NCBI RefSeq assembly: GCF_030656345.1
Contig: NZ_JAUSNR010000026.1
Coordinates: 310,001-374,000, forward strand
Source: Pseudotabrizicola sp.
GTDB taxonomy: Bacteria; Pseudomonadota; Alphaproteobacteria; Rhodobacterales; Rhodobacteraceae
Reading direction: 5' to 3'
DNA length: 64,000 nucleotides
Below are positions 54,807 through 64,000 of this stretch, in pieces (the stretch's first letter is position 1; each line of letters opens with the position of its first letter). The notes below the pieces were generated by a model. The model had not been told where the DNA came from. It did not search any database and saw only the letters and a program-made list of their open reading frames with translations. A program made the position numbers and the translations under genes.

Positions 54807-54880
54807 GTTTCCCCTGTGTTACAGGGGGTTGGAGTCTATGAAATCAAGGCGTTGGCTTTTCGGTTTCAGGGTGTCGTCAA
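54807..54880 (+). repeat. 70-bp intergenic element, copy B
   Basis: It contains TTTCCCCTGTGTTACAGG (hairpin CCCCTGTGTTACAGGGG) followed by AATCAAGGCGTTGGCTTTT, in the same order as copy A after maeB. It lies downstream of the minus-strand hydrolase gene, opposite in orientation to that gene. Confidence 0.6.
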
Positions 54881-54884
54881 GGAA

Positions 54885-55778
54885 CTAAGGGCGCATGCCC
54901 GCCAACGTCAGCATCGCCTGCGCAAAAGCCGCCGGGGCCTCTTGCGGCAGGTTGTGGCCTGCGCCGTCGATGATCCGGCGGTCATAGAAGCCGGTGAAAT
55001 GCGGGCGGTGGCTGTCGTGCTGTTCCGGCGGATCGACGCCATCGTCGCGGCCTTGCAGCACGATCGTCGGCACGGTGATGTCGGGCTGGGCGGCGAGGCG
55101 CGCCTCAATCCCGTCATAGGCCGGATCGCCGGGCACGCCGCCAAAGCGGTGGCGGTAGGAGTGCAGCACAATCTCGACAAAGTCGGGGTTGTCGAAAGAC
55201 GGTGCCGTGGCGGCCCATGTCGCCGCGTCAAACCGCCAGCCTGGCGACCAGATCGACCAGATATGGCGGCAGATGTCGTGGCGGTTCTGCGTCAACCCGG
55301 CGCGGCCACGCTCGGTATGGAAGTAATACATGTACCAATAGCGGGCCTCTTCCACCGCCGGGGCCGGGCGGGCGGCCTGCGCGATGTTCTGGATGTTGTA
55401 GCCCTGACCGCAGCTGACAAGGCCGCGCACCCGCCCGGGCCAAAGGGCGGCGACAATGCAGGCGGCACGCCCGCCCCAGTCATAGCCGCCCAGAAGCGCG
55501 GTCCGGATCGACAGCGCATCCATGAAGGCGAGAAGATCGGCGCCAAGCGCTGCCTGCTGGCCCGACCGCATGGTATCGGGCGAGACAAAGCGGGTGGGGC
55601 CATAGCCACGCAGATAGGGCACAAGGCAGCGCATTCCCTGCGCCGCAAGGGTTGCCGCCACCGCATCATAGGCGCGGACATCATAGGGAAAGCCGTGCAG
55701 CAGGATGACGGGCGGGCCGGTGTCCGGCCCGGTGTCGTGATAGTGGATTTCCAGACAGCCTGCGGTGACGGATTTCAT
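54885..55778 (-). CDS. Alpha/beta hydrolase with Asp nucleophile, epoxide-hydrolase-like
   Basis: 297 residues. The nucleophile elbow is GGYDWGGRAA with Asp100, the hallmark of epoxide hydrolases and haloalkane/haloacetate dehalogenases rather than serine esterases. The oxyanion loop is HGFPYDVRAYD and the general base is His in GAGHNLPQE. The ATG at 55778 (MKSVTAGCLEIHYHDTG) is preferred; the open frame to 55985 runs through an 11-bp repeat array and is unlikely. An 11-bp array lies 187 bp upstream. Confidence 0.85.
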   Translation of the reverse strand: MKSVTAGCLEIHYHDTGPDTGPPVILLHGFPYDVRAYDAVAATLAAQGMRCLVPYLRGYGPTRFVSPDTMRSGQQAALGADLLAFMDALSIRTALLGGYDWGGRAACIVAALWPGRVRGLVSCGQGYNIQNIAQAARPAPAVEEARYWYMYYFHTERGRAGLTQNRHDICRHIWSIWSPGWRFDAATWAATAPSFDNPDFVEIVLHSYRHRFGGVPGDPAYDGIEARLAAQPDITVPTIVLQGRDDGVDPPEQHDSHRPHFTGFYDRRIIDGAGHNLPQEAPAAFAQAMLTLAGMRP

Positions 55779-56181
55779 CGGACATGCCCTTGCTGTGCCT
55801 GACCCGAAGTTTAGGACACCCACGTTCAGCGTGGCAATGGGGTGTGCCTGCGGCAGCTGTGCCCACCACTCCCTCTTCCTCTCCACAAGGGGGATGGATG
55901 GGTCAAGGGGGCCGCAAGCGCACCGTCCGACCTGCCCCCCCCGCAGCCCCAATTCCGCACAAACGTCATGACGTAAGCCATACACAAACCAGACGCGGAC
56001 CAGACCCGGACCAGACCCGGACCATACCCGAAATTCGACGCCGTTTCAGCCCCTTGTCGCCAGAACCCAGCTCCACACGATCAAAACACCCCCGGCACCT
56101 GCGCCGCCGCCCAATGGCGGACGGCACGACGGTGCCAATTCCCCCCTTTACTTTCCGGGCGGCGTGGCTATCGTCGCGGCC
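55779..56181. other. Divergent intergenic region hydrolase / leuA leader
   Basis: 403 bp. It holds a short stem-loop CCACG-TTCA-GCGTGG near 55822-55837, the third 11-bp repeat array (55965-56027), and little else recognisable. Small open frames crossing it have no RBS or conserved features. Confidence 0.5.
55965..56027 (-). repeat. 11-bp direct-repeat array 3
   Basis: On the plus strand GTCATGACGT (from 55965) is followed 13 bp later by CCATAC (55978), CCAGAC (55989, 56000, 56011) and CCATAC (56022), five units with an exact 11-bp period. CATGAC at 55967 fits as a zeroth unit. The GTCATG end faces the minus-strand hydrolase gene. Confidence 0.85.
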
Positions 56182-56268
56182 ATGACACGGGGTACACATA
56201 TCGCTTGCTGGATCGGGGCCAATGCCCTGTCGGCCGCCCGTGGTCTGCTTCTCCTTAGCTGCCTCTGA
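56182..56268 (+). CDS. Candidate leucine-rich leader peptide of leuA
   Basis: A 28-codon ORF ending in GLLLLSCL and a TGA: four Leu codons in a row (CTG CTT CTC CTT) plus a final Leu (CTC) directly before the stop. It lies 77 bp before leuA. The stop codon is inside the first arm of a hairpin, the arrangement of a ribosome-mediated attenuator. The RBS is weak, and an in-frame GTG at 56164 is an alternative start. No known name can be assigned with certainty. Confidence 0.6.
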   Translation: MTRGTHIACWIGANALSAARGLLLLSCL

Positions 56269-56308
56269 GCGTGCCCTTGGGCGCGACCGCTCAGAGGTGA
56301 CAGCGCCC
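56262..56308 (+). promoter_or_regulatory. Alternative hairpins of the leuA leader
   Basis: CCTCTGAGCG (56262-56271) pairs perfectly with CGCTCAGAGG (56288-56297). GGGCGC (56279-56284) can pair with GCGCCC (56303-56308) and overlaps the first stem, so the two are mutually exclusive. No T-run follows, so the exact mode of control is unclear. Confidence 0.55.
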
Positions 56309-56345
56309 GCCAAGGACAAGCATCAGACATTCAAGGAACAGACCG

Positions 56346-57923
56346 ATGACATCTGCAACTGCACCGCAGGACCGCGTTTTCATTTTTGACACCACCTTGC
56401 GCGACGGCGAACAAAGCCCCGGCGCCACCATGACCCAAGACGAAAAGCTGGAGATTGCCGGCCTCCTGGACGAGATGGGCGTCGATATCATCGAGGCCGG
56501 ATTTCCGATCGCCAGTGAAGGCGATTTCGCGGCGGTCAGCGAGATTTCCAAACGCGCGAAGAACAGCACGATCTGCGGGCTGGCGCGGGCGAATTTCAAG
56601 GATATCGACCGCTGCTGGGAGGCGGTGAAACACGCAAAATCGCCGCGAATCCATACGTTTATCGGCACCTCACCGCTGCACCGGGCCATTCCCAATCTGG
56701 ACATGGACCAGATGGCCGAGCGCATTCATGACACCGTGACCCATGCCCGCAACCTGTGCGACAATGTGCAATGGTCGCCGATGGATGCCACACGGACCGA
56801 GCATGATTACCTGTGCCGCGTGGTGGAAATCGCGATCAAGGCGGGTGCGACAACGATCAACATTCCCGACACCGTGGGCTATACCGCGCCGCGCGAAAGC
56901 GCCGATCTGATCCGCATGTTGCTGGAACGGGTGCCGGGGGCGGACGAGATCATCTTTGCCACCCATTGCCACAACGATCTGGGCATGGCGACCGCGAACT
57001 CTCTGGCCGCAGTCGAGGCCGGGGCGCGGCAGATCGAGTGCACGATCAACGGCTTGGGTGAGCGGGCGGGCAATACCGCGCTGGAAGAAGTGGTCATGGC
57101 GATGAAGGTGCGCAATGACATCATGCCGTATCGCACCGGGATCGACACCACCCGCATCATGAACCTGTCGCGCCGGGTGGCCTCTGTGTCGGGCTTTGCG
57201 GTGCAGTTCAACAAGGCGATTGTCGGCAAGAATGCGTTCCTGCACGAGTCGGGCATCCATCAGGATGGCGTTTTGAAGAATGTGGAAACGTTCGAGATCA
57301 TGCGGCCCGAAGATATCGGGCTGGTGCAGAAGAACATCGCCATGGGCAAGCATTCCGGCCGGGCAGCGCTGCGCGCCAAGCTGAAAGAGCTGGGGGTCGA
57401 GCTGGCCGACAACCAGCTGAATGACGTCTTTGTGCGGTTCAAGGCTTTGGCCGACCGCAAGAAAGAGGTCTACGATGAGGATCTGGTAGCGCTGGTCGCC
57501 GACGAGCAGACCAATGATGCGCATGAATTCCTGCAGCTGAAAAAGCTGCGGGTGATCTGTGGCACCGATGGCCCGCAAGAGGCCGATATGGTCATGAGCA
57601 TCGACGGGGTGGATCACAGCATTGATGCCACCGGCGATGGCCCGGTCGATGCCGCGTTCAACTGCGTCAAGATGCTGTTCCCGCATTCGGCCCGGCTGGA
57701 GGTCTATCAGGTGCATGCCGTGACCGAAGGCACCGACGCGCAGGCTACGGTGTCGGTGCGGTTGCAGGAGGACGGGCGGATCGTGACCGGGGCGTCCGCG
57801 GATACCGATACGATTGTGGCCTCGACCCGCGCCTATATCAACGCGCTGAACAAGCTGATCGTGCGGCGGCAGAAGACCGCGCCGGGGACGGATACCAAGA
57901 CGGTCAGCTATCACGGCAAATGA
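56346..57923 (+). CDS. leuA: 2-Isopropylmalate synthase
   Basis: 525 residues. The catalytic domain begins VFIFDTTLRDGEQSPGATM, with EAGFPIASEGDF, the metal site HCHNDLGMATANSLAAVEAGA and GLGERAGNTALEEVVMA; FLHESGIHQDGVLKN links to the C-terminal leucine-binding regulatory domain. It condenses acetyl-CoA with ketoisovalerate, the first step of leucine synthesis, and is normally feedback-inhibited by leucine. AAGGAA precedes the ATG. The Leu-rich leader upstream suggests additional control by leucyl-tRNA supply. Confidence 0.97.
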   Translation: MTSATAPQDRVFIFDTTLRDGEQSPGATMTQDEKLEIAGLLDEMGVDIIEAGFPIASEGDFAAVSEISKRAKNSTICGLARANFKDIDRCWEAVKHAKSPRIHTFIGTSPLHRAIPNLDMDQMAERIHDTVTHARNLCDNVQWSPMDATRTEHDYLCRVVEIAIKAGATTINIPDTVGYTAPRESADLIRMLLERVPGADEIIFATHCHNDLGMATANSLAAVEAGARQIECTINGLGERAGNTALEEVVMAMKVRNDIMPYRTGIDTTRIMNLSRRVASVSGFAVQFNKAIVGKNAFLHESGIHQDGVLKNVETFEIMRPEDIGLVQKNIAMGKHSGRAALRAKLKELGVELADNQLNDVFVRFKALADRKKEVYDEDLVALVADEQTNDAHEFLQLKKLRVICGTDGPQEADMVMSIDGVDHSIDATGDGPVDAAFNCVKMLFPHSARLEVYQVHAVTEGTDAQATVSVRLQEDGRIVTGASADTDTIVASTRAYINALNKLIVRRQKTAPGTDTKTVSYHGK

Positions 57924-57929
57924 CGTTTT

Positions 57930-57961
57930 GCCCCGGTTCTGTGGACTGACAGGACCGGGGC
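57930..57961 (+). terminator. Stem-loop after leuA
   Basis: GCCCCGGTTCTGT (57930-57942) pairs with ACAGGACCGGGGC (57949-57961) over 13 positions with one G-U pair and a GGACTG loop. A short TTTT follows about 15 bases on, just before a GGAGTATTT element. Confidence 0.65.
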
Positions 57962-57982
57962 AGCGACTGCCGTTCGGATTTT

Positions 57983-58003
57983 GAGTATTTGTGTCAAGAT
58001 GAA
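57983..58003 (+). repeat. GGAGTATTT element between leuA and the GDSL gene
   Basis: GAGTATTTGTGTCAAGATG plus AA: one base different from the copies at 19.38 kb and 45.14 kb. Again it follows a stem-loop and precedes a co-directional gene. Confidence 0.65.
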
Positions 58004-58113
58004 TGCAGGGGCCTGTGCGCTTTGCGGGCGTCATGCTGTTGGCCAAGGGTTGCCACCTTGTCGCCAAGGTTGCGTGGCCTTGAGGGGCGTAGGCGCAAAA
58101 TGGCAGGCATTTC

Positions 58114-58827
58114 ATGATTCGGTTTCTCGGGGCGCTGCTGGCGCTGGCGCTGCTGTCTGGCTGTGGCGAGCCTGTGTCGCAGGACAAAAACGCGCGGATT
58201 CTGGTGGTGGGGGATTCGATGCTGGCCAGCAACCGGGCCGGCAAAGCGGCGGTGGCCGATGTGCTGGAGGCCGAACTGGGCACCGGGGTGCTGGACCGGT
58301 CGGTGTTTGCGGCGCGCTATTTTCATGCCCTGCCGCTCTCGGGTGCGGCGGGGTTGCGGCTGACCTCGCAATACCGGGCGGGAAACTGGGACTGGGTGGT
58401 GATGAACGGCGGCGGCAATGACCTGCTGTTCGGCTGTGGTTGCGGGTTTTGTGATGGCGTGCTGGACCGGCTGGTGACGAAGGACGGGCGCGGCGGGGCG
58501 ATCCCGGCCTATGTGGCGCGCATCCGCGAAGGCGGCGCGCGGGTGGTTTATGCGGGCTATCTGCGCAACCCGGGGATGGGAACGCCAGTGAAGCATTGCG
58601 GCCCGGCGGGCAATGAGCTGGACCGGCGGCTGGTGCTGATGGCGGGGTTTGACGCGGGCGTGACCTTTGTGCCGATGGCTGATCTGGTGCCGTATCGCGA
58701 CACCAGTTTCCACGGCATCGACCGGATTCACCCCTCGGCCAAGGGCAGCCGGGGGATCGGGCAGCGCATTGCGGCTGTCATCAGGGCGGCACCGAAACAG
58801 CCGGTGGCGGCGCCTGTGCGGCGGTAA
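58114..58827 (+). CDS. SGNH/GDSL-hydrolase family lipoprotein
   Basis: 237 residues. A lipoprotein signal with lipobox LLSGC (Cys17) is followed by the SGNH block I (VVGDSMLA), GGGND (block III) and DRIHPS (block V with the catalytic Asp and His). Such enzymes hydrolyse esters, often acetyl groups on envelope polysaccharides. No strong RBS was seen; the ATG at 58114 gives a good signal sequence. It lies 190 bp after leuA. Confidence 0.87.
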   Translation: MIRFLGALLALALLSGCGEPVSQDKNARILVVGDSMLASNRAGKAAVADVLEAELGTGVLDRSVFAARYFHALPLSGAAGLRLTSQYRAGNWDWVVMNGGGNDLLFGCGCGFCDGVLDRLVTKDGRGGAIPAYVARIREGGARVVYAGYLRNPGMGTPVKHCGPAGNELDRRLVLMAGFDAGVTFVPMADLVPYRDTSFHGIDRIHPSAKGSRGIGQRIAAVIRAAPKQPVAAPVRR

Positions 58828-60160
<1,333 letters not shown>

Positions 60161-60236
60161 TCCGGGTCTGATGACCGGACAGGTGGACACGGCCCTTAGC
60201 GGGGCCGGGCGTATGAATTGGACGTAGCAGACCGGC

Positions 60237-61220
60237 ATGGCAAAGACGCGGACAGACCCGGAAGACTTTTCCCGCCCGCTCCGGCGGGTGCTGGTGGGGC
60301 TGCTGGTGCTGGCGCTGCTGGGGTTGTTTTTGCTGTGGCGCATCGACAGCCCGCGGGTCGAGCGGTTTCGCGCCGCCCTGATTGACCGGGTGGTGCCGTC
60401 GTTTGACTGGGTGATGACCCCGATCACCAAGACCGCCGATATGGTGGAACAGTTTCAAAGCTATGCCAGCCTGCATGCGCAAAATCAGGATCTGCGGCGC
60501 GAGCTGCAGCAGATGAAGGCGTGGAAAGAGGCGGCGCTGCAGCTGGAACAGCAGAATGCCCGGCTGCTGGACCTGAATCAGGTGCGGCTGGACCCGAAGC
60601 TGACCCATGTGACCGGGCAGGTGCTCGCCGACAGCGGCAGCCCGTTCCGCCAGTCGGTGCTGATCAACGTTGGCGCGCGCGATGGTATCTTAGACGGTTG
60701 GGCCACGATGGATGGCATCGGCGTGGTCGGTCGCATTTCCGGCGTGGGCGAGCGGACCAGCCGGGTGATCCTGCTGACCGACACCAACAGCCGGGTGCCG
60801 GTGACGGTGCAGCCGTCAGGCCAGAAGGCCCTGCTGTCGGGCGACAACACCGCCCTGCCCCCGCTGGAGTTTCTGGAACAGGCCGATGTGGTGCGCCCCG
60901 GTGACCGGGTGGTAAGTTCGGGCGATGGCGGGATGTTTCCCGCCGGGCTGCTGGTGGGTCAGGTGGTGCTTGGCAATGACCGGCGGCTGCGTGTCAGCCT
61001 GAGCGCGGATTACCAGCGGCTGGAATTCCTGCGCGTGCTGCGCAGCCATCAGCTGGTGCCGATCACCGATGCCGGGGCGCTGATCGCGCCGCCGGTGCTG
61101 CCTGCGGGCCCTGACACCAGCGGCGCGCTGAACACCGATGCCCTGCCCACCCGTGGCAACCAGCCCGAGGCGATGCCGGCGGCAGACGCCAGCACAGAGA
61201 CGGATGGCAGCGGTGGGTGA
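60237..61220 (+). CDS. mreC: Rod shape-determining protein MreC
   Basis: 327 residues. One transmembrane helix (VLVGLLVLALLGLFLLW, about 19-35), a periplasmic coiled coil (about 68-110, QNQDLRRELQQMKAWKEAALQLEQQNARL), then the beta-barrel MreC domain (VLADSGSPFRQSVLINVGARDGI, ERTSRVILLTDTNSRVPV). It bridges MreB/MreD and PBP2 in the elongasome. The Pro/Asp-rich C-terminal tail after residue 290 is variable. It starts 76 bp after mreB. Confidence 0.95.
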   Translation: MAKTRTDPEDFSRPLRRVLVGLLVLALLGLFLLWRIDSPRVERFRAALIDRVVPSFDWVMTPITKTADMVEQFQSYASLHAQNQDLRRELQQMKAWKEAALQLEQQNARLLDLNQVRLDPKLTHVTGQVLADSGSPFRQSVLINVGARDGILDGWATMDGIGVVGRISGVGERTSRVILLTDTNSRVPVTVQPSGQKALLSGDNTALPPLEFLEQADVVRPGDRVVSSGDGGMFPAGLLVGQVVLGNDRRLRVSLSADYQRLEFLRVLRSHQLVPITDAGALIAPPVLPAGPDTSGALNTDALPTRGNQPEAMPAADASTETDGSGG

Positions 61221-61752
61221 TGCGTGGCGGTCCAGCGCCTGGTTCTATCGCGGGCTGTTTGTCGGCATCGCACTGCTGATGCTGTACGTGCGGCTGCTGC
61301 CTCTGGGGTCAGAGGCGGGCGACTGGCCGGGGCCGGACCTTTTGCTGTGCCTGATCTTTGCCTGGGCGACGCGGCGACCCGATTACCTGCCGGTCTGGCT
61401 GTTGGCGGGCGTGCTGTTGCTGGAAGACATGGTGCTGCTGCGCCCGCCGGGGCTGTGGACCGCGCTGGTGGTGGTCGCGGTGGAGTTTGTGCGCAACCGG
61501 GTGGCCCTGACGCGTGAGCTGACGCTGGTGGCGGAATGGGCAATGGTGGCGGGGCTGATGATCGGGTGCCTGCTGGCCTACCGGCTGGTGTTCACGCTAT
61601 CGTTCCTGCCGCAGCCGGCATTCGGCTTTGCCTTGATGCAGGTTTTGTGGTCGATCCTGTGCTATCCTGTCGTCGTGGGGGCCAGCCGTCTGGCCTTTGA
61701 CCTGCGCAAGCCCGCAACGGGCGAAGTCGACAGTTACGGACGCCGTTTGTGA
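61204..61752 (+). CDS. mreD: Rod shape-determining protein MreD
   Basis: 182 residues with five or six membrane helices and the MreD pattern of GPDLLLCLIFAWATRRPDYLPVWLLAGVLLLEDMVL near the middle. It is part of the MreBCD complex. The ATG at 61204 overlaps the mreC stop by 17 bp and has GAGACGG upstream, which decides the start; the longer frame from 61138 lies wholly inside mreC. Confidence 0.92.
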   Translation: MAAVGDAWRSSAWFYRGLFVGIALLMLYVRLLPLGSEAGDWPGPDLLLCLIFAWATRRPDYLPVWLLAGVLLLEDMVLLRPPGLWTALVVVAVEFVRNRVALTRELTLVAEWAMVAGLMIGCLLAYRLVFTLSFLPQPAFGFALMQVLWSILCYPVVVGASRLAFDLRKPATGEVDSYGRRL

Positions 61753-61762
61753 GGGGCAGAAC

Positions 61763-63706
61763 GTGAGACGCAGCCCGAAGGAAACCGAAGATGCCGCCCG
61801 CGGAACCCATCGTCGGGCGCTGCTGCTGGGTGGCGGGATGGCGGCAATGTTTGCGGTGCTGGGCGCGCGGATGCACTATCTGTCGGTCGATCAGGCCGAC
61901 CAGTTCCGGCTGCTGGCCGAGGAAAACCGGATCTCGATCCGGCTGATCCCGCCCGCACGCGGGCTGATCCATGACCGCAACGGCAAAGTGCTGGCGGGGA
62001 ATGAACAGAATTACCGGGTGGTGATCACGCGCGAAGATGCCGGCGACGTCAATGCGGTGCTGGCCAAGCTGGCGCATATCATCCCGCTGACCGCCGAAGA
62101 TCTGGACCGCACCGCGAAGGAAATGAAGCGCACCAGCCCGTTTGCGCCGATCACCGTGGCCGACCGGCTGAGCTGGGAAGACCTGTCGAAAGTGGCGCTG
62201 AATGCGCCGTCCCTGCCCGGTGTGTCGCCCGAGGTGGGGTTAAGCCGGCAATACCCGCGCGACATCGATTTCGCCCATGTGCTGGGCTATGTCGGCCCGG
62301 TGTCAGAGCGTGATCTGGAGGCGCTGGACAGCCCGGACCCGCTGTTGCGCATCCCCAAGTTCCAGATCGGCAAGATCGGGGTGGAGCGGTGGCTGGAAGA
62401 CACCCTGCGTGGCCGCGCAGGCACAAGGCGGATCGAGGTCAACGCCGTGGGCCGCGTCATGCGCGAGCTGGAGCGCGAAGAAGGCGATCCCGGTGCCGAT
62501 GTGCGGCTGACCATTGATGCGGACGTTCAGAACTTTGTGCAGGCGCGGCTGGGCGACGAGTCGGCGGCGGCTGTGGTGATGGATGTGACCAATGGCGATC
62601 TGATTGCGGTCGTTTCATCGCCGTCGTTTGACCCCAACCTGTTCGTGCGCGGCATCAGCCACACCGATTACAACGGGCTGATGGAGAATGACCACCGCCC
62701 GCTGGCCAACAAGACGGTGCAGGGTCTGTATCCGCCGGGGTCCACCTTCAAGATGATCACCGCTCTGGCGGCGCTGGAAGCGGGGGTTATCAACGTCAAC
62801 ACCACCGTGCGCTGCCCCGGCTATCTGGAGTTTGGTGGCAGGCGCTTTCACTGCTGGAAACGCGGCGGGCATGGCGCGGTCAATCTGGAAAAGTCCTTGG
62901 CGGAAAGCTGCGACGTTTACTATTACGACATTGCCCAGCGGGTCGGGATCGAAAAGATCGCCGAGATGGGCAAGCGCTTTGGCCTTGGCATCCGCCACGA
63001 CATTCCGATGTCGGCGATTGCCGATGGCATCATGCCGAACCGGGCGTGGAAGCAGGAACGCTACAAGCAGGACTGGCGGATCGGCGACACCATCAACGCC
63101 AGCATCGGTCAGGGCTATGTGCTGACCTCGCCCCTGCAGCTTGCGGTGATGACCGCGCGGATCGCAACGGGCCGGGCGGTAAACCCCCGGCTGGTGCGGT
63201 CGGTTGATGGCAAGGAGGTGCCGGTGGAAGAGGCCCCCGGCATCGGCATTTCCGAAGAGATCATGCGCAAGATCCGGTCGGGCATGTTTGCGGTGATGAA
63301 CGGCGAACGCGGCACGGCGAAATCATCGCGCATCGCCGATGAGGCGATGCTGATGGCGGGCAAGACAGGCACCAGCCAGGTGCGCAACATCACCGCCGCC
63401 GAACGGGCGCGCGGGGTGATTTCCAACGATCAGCTGCCGTGGAACCGGCGCGACCATGCGCTGTTTGTCGGCTATGCCCCCTATAACAATCCGCGCTATG
63501 CGGTGTCTGTGGTGGTGGAACATGGCGGCGGCGGGTCCACCGCGGCAGCGCCCATTGCGCGCGACGCTCTGTTGCGCGCCCTGAGCAACGGCTTGCCGCC
63601 GCTGTCGGCCTATCCGGCCAGCCAACGCAACCGGATTGAATCGATGCTGGAAAAGCTGCCGCTGCGCGATGCCGAGGGCCGCGCCCCCGACTCCAGCCGC
63701 GCATAA
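61763..63706 (+). CDS. mrdA: Penicillin-binding protein 2 (class B transpeptidase)
   Basis: 647 residues. One N-terminal transmembrane helix (ALLLGGGMAAMFAVLGARM), the PBP dimerisation domain, and a transpeptidase domain with Ser327-TF-Lys330 (PPGSTFKMI), S382-C-D384 and K534-TG (AGKTGTSQ). It cross-links peptidoglycan during elongation together with RodA. The start is GTG at 61763, supported by GAGGGGCAG just upstream; it begins 10 bp after mreD. Confidence 0.95.
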   Translation: MRRSPKETEDAARGTHRRALLLGGGMAAMFAVLGARMHYLSVDQADQFRLLAEENRISIRLIPPARGLIHDRNGKVLAGNEQNYRVVITREDAGDVNAVLAKLAHIIPLTAEDLDRTAKEMKRTSPFAPITVADRLSWEDLSKVALNAPSLPGVSPEVGLSRQYPRDIDFAHVLGYVGPVSERDLEALDSPDPLLRIPKFQIGKIGVERWLEDTLRGRAGTRRIEVNAVGRVMRELEREEGDPGADVRLTIDADVQNFVQARLGDESAAAVVMDVTNGDLIAVVSSPSFDPNLFVRGISHTDYNGLMENDHRPLANKTVQGLYPPGSTFKMITALAALEAGVINVNTTVRCPGYLEFGGRRFHCWKRGGHGAVNLEKSLAESCDVYYYDIAQRVGIEKIAEMGKRFGLGIRHDIPMSAIADGIMPNRAWKQERYKQDWRIGDTINASIGQGYVLTSPLQLAVMTARIATGRAVNPRLVRSVDGKEVPVEEAPGIGISEEIMRKIRSGMFAVMNGERGTAKSSRIADEAMLMAGKTGTSQVRNITAAERARGVISNDQLPWNRRDHALFVGYAPYNNPRYAVSVVVEHGGGGSTAAAPIARDALLRALSNGLPPLSAYPASQRNRIESMLEKLPLRDAEGRAPDSSRA

Positions 63707-63715
63707 GGGGGCGGA

Positions 63716-64000
63716 ATGAGCTTTCTGGAATACCGCGTCAAGTTCGTGCCCACCGGGCTGCGCAAGGTGCTGTATCTGAACTGGCCGTTGATCGTGCTGG
63801 TGACGGCGGTGTCGGCGGTGGGGTGGCTGGCGCTCTATTCCATTGCCGGCGGGCGGATGGATGTCTGGGCCGGGCGGCAGATGCAGGTGTTTGCGCTGGG
63901 GGCGGTCCTGATGTTCATCATCGCCTTTGTGCCGATCTGGTTCTGGCGCAACATGTCGCTGATCGCCTATGTCGTCTCTATCCTGCTGCTGCTGGTGGTC
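63716..64000 (+). CDS. rodA: RodA-type peptidoglycan polymerase, N-terminal part (cut by window end)
   Basis: The frame from the ATG at 63716 (GGGGGCGG upstream) is open for 95 codons to the window end. The translation begins MSFLEYRVKFVPTGLRKVL and contains three hydrophobic segments (LIVLVTAVSAVGWLALYS, VFALGAVLMFIIAFVPIW, LIAYVVSILLLLVV), matching the first helices of SEDS-family RodA. Its position directly after PBP2 fits the elongasome operon; SEDS RodA and PBP2 act as polymerase-transpeptidase pair. Confidence 0.9.
   Translation, partial: MSFLEYRVKFVPTGLRKVLYLNWPLIVLVTAVSAVGWLALYSIAGGRMDVWAGRQMQVFALGAVLMFIIAFVPIWFWRNMSLIAYVVSILLLLVV

Noticed and set aside
55784..56185. A 133-codon plus-strand frame through array 3
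   Set aside because: Pro/Arg/Ser-rich translation, no RBS, and it merely crosses the repeat array; the 11-bp period is not a multiple of three, so the array is not coding.
58029..58052. GTCATGCTGTTGGCCA, resembling the start of an 11-bp array
   Set aside because: The anchor is followed by GGCCAAG rather than CCATAC and there is no 11-bp periodicity.
56670..58283. A 537-codon minus-strand frame opposite leuA, and similar long frames opposite prpE (27603-29234) and glyA (31859-32944)
   Set aside because: Same GC-driven shadow effect; the plus-strand genes have complete family motifs.

Overview
The window is about 64 kb of GC-rich chromosome from an alphaproteobacterium, most likely of the Rhodobacteraceae/Paracoccaceae (Rhodobacter-Gemmobacter-Tabrizicola type). 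The evidence is protein content and style: DUF1467 and DUF3775 proteins, a VPLPA-CTERM protein, a CryB/PhrB-type iron-sulfur photolyase, candidate CtrA boxes (TTAA-N7-TTAA), TTTGCAAA boxes of the PccR type before prpE, and a tandem glycine riboswitch on gcvTHP. It is almost entirely core housekeeping sequence. No tRNA, rRNA, CRISPR array, integrase, transposase or prophage gene was found.

Layout. 1-4.6 kb: the end of a DUF1501 gene, two GNAT acetyltransferases, a response regulator, methylmalonyl-CoA epimerase, a DUF1467 protein and an EamA exporter. 4.7-10.1 kb: the folate pair pabB-pabC, then carB flanked by two copies of a REP-like double palindrome. 10.2-11.35 kb: a two-gene AT-rich islet with no recognisable family. 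11.4-17.7 kb: an orphan BrnA-type protein, an RhlE-like helicase, thymidine kinase, a second EamA exporter, a membrane protein resembling an inactivated M48 peptidase, and a SPOR protein. 17.7-22.3 kb: a tight nucleoside-salvage operon cdd-deoA-deoB-add-upp on the minus strand. 22.4-30.6 kb: a cupin protein divergent from maeB, a hydrolase, prpE, NAD kinase. 30.8-38.8 kb: the VPLPA-CTERM protein, glyA, small membrane proteins, a zinc metallopeptidase, a diacylglycerol-kinase-like protein with a metallophosphoesterase, a lower-GC gene and a DUF3775 gene. 38.9-46.6 kb: gcvT-gcvH-gcvP under a glycine riboswitch, a MATE exporter and gltX. 46.6-55.8 kb: a zincin, an MBL hydrolase, wrbA, nadE, a long MORN-repeat protein, photolyase, SDR, epoxide-hydrolase-like protein. 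56.1-58.8 kb: leuA behind a candidate leucine-rich leader peptide, and a GDSL lipoprotein. 59.1-64 kb: mreB-mreC-mreD-PBP2-rodA (cut by the window end), the elongation machinery of rod-shaped cells.

Functional links. glyA and gcvTHP together handle one-carbon flow between serine and glycine. prpE and methylmalonyl-CoA epimerase belong to propionate assimilation. nadK and nadE belong to NAD(P) synthesis. cdd, deoA, deoB, add, upp and tdk recycle nucleosides.

The most interesting unexplained signals are non-coding. Three arrays of 11-bp repeats (CCATAC/CCAGAC every 11 bp, each with GTCATG exactly 13 bp before the first unit) lie before three unrelated minus-strand genes. A family of stem-loop-associated GGAGTATTT elements sits between co-directional genes. 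A roughly 70-bp intergenic element occurs twice. A leucine-rich leader ORF with overlapping hairpins precedes leuA.
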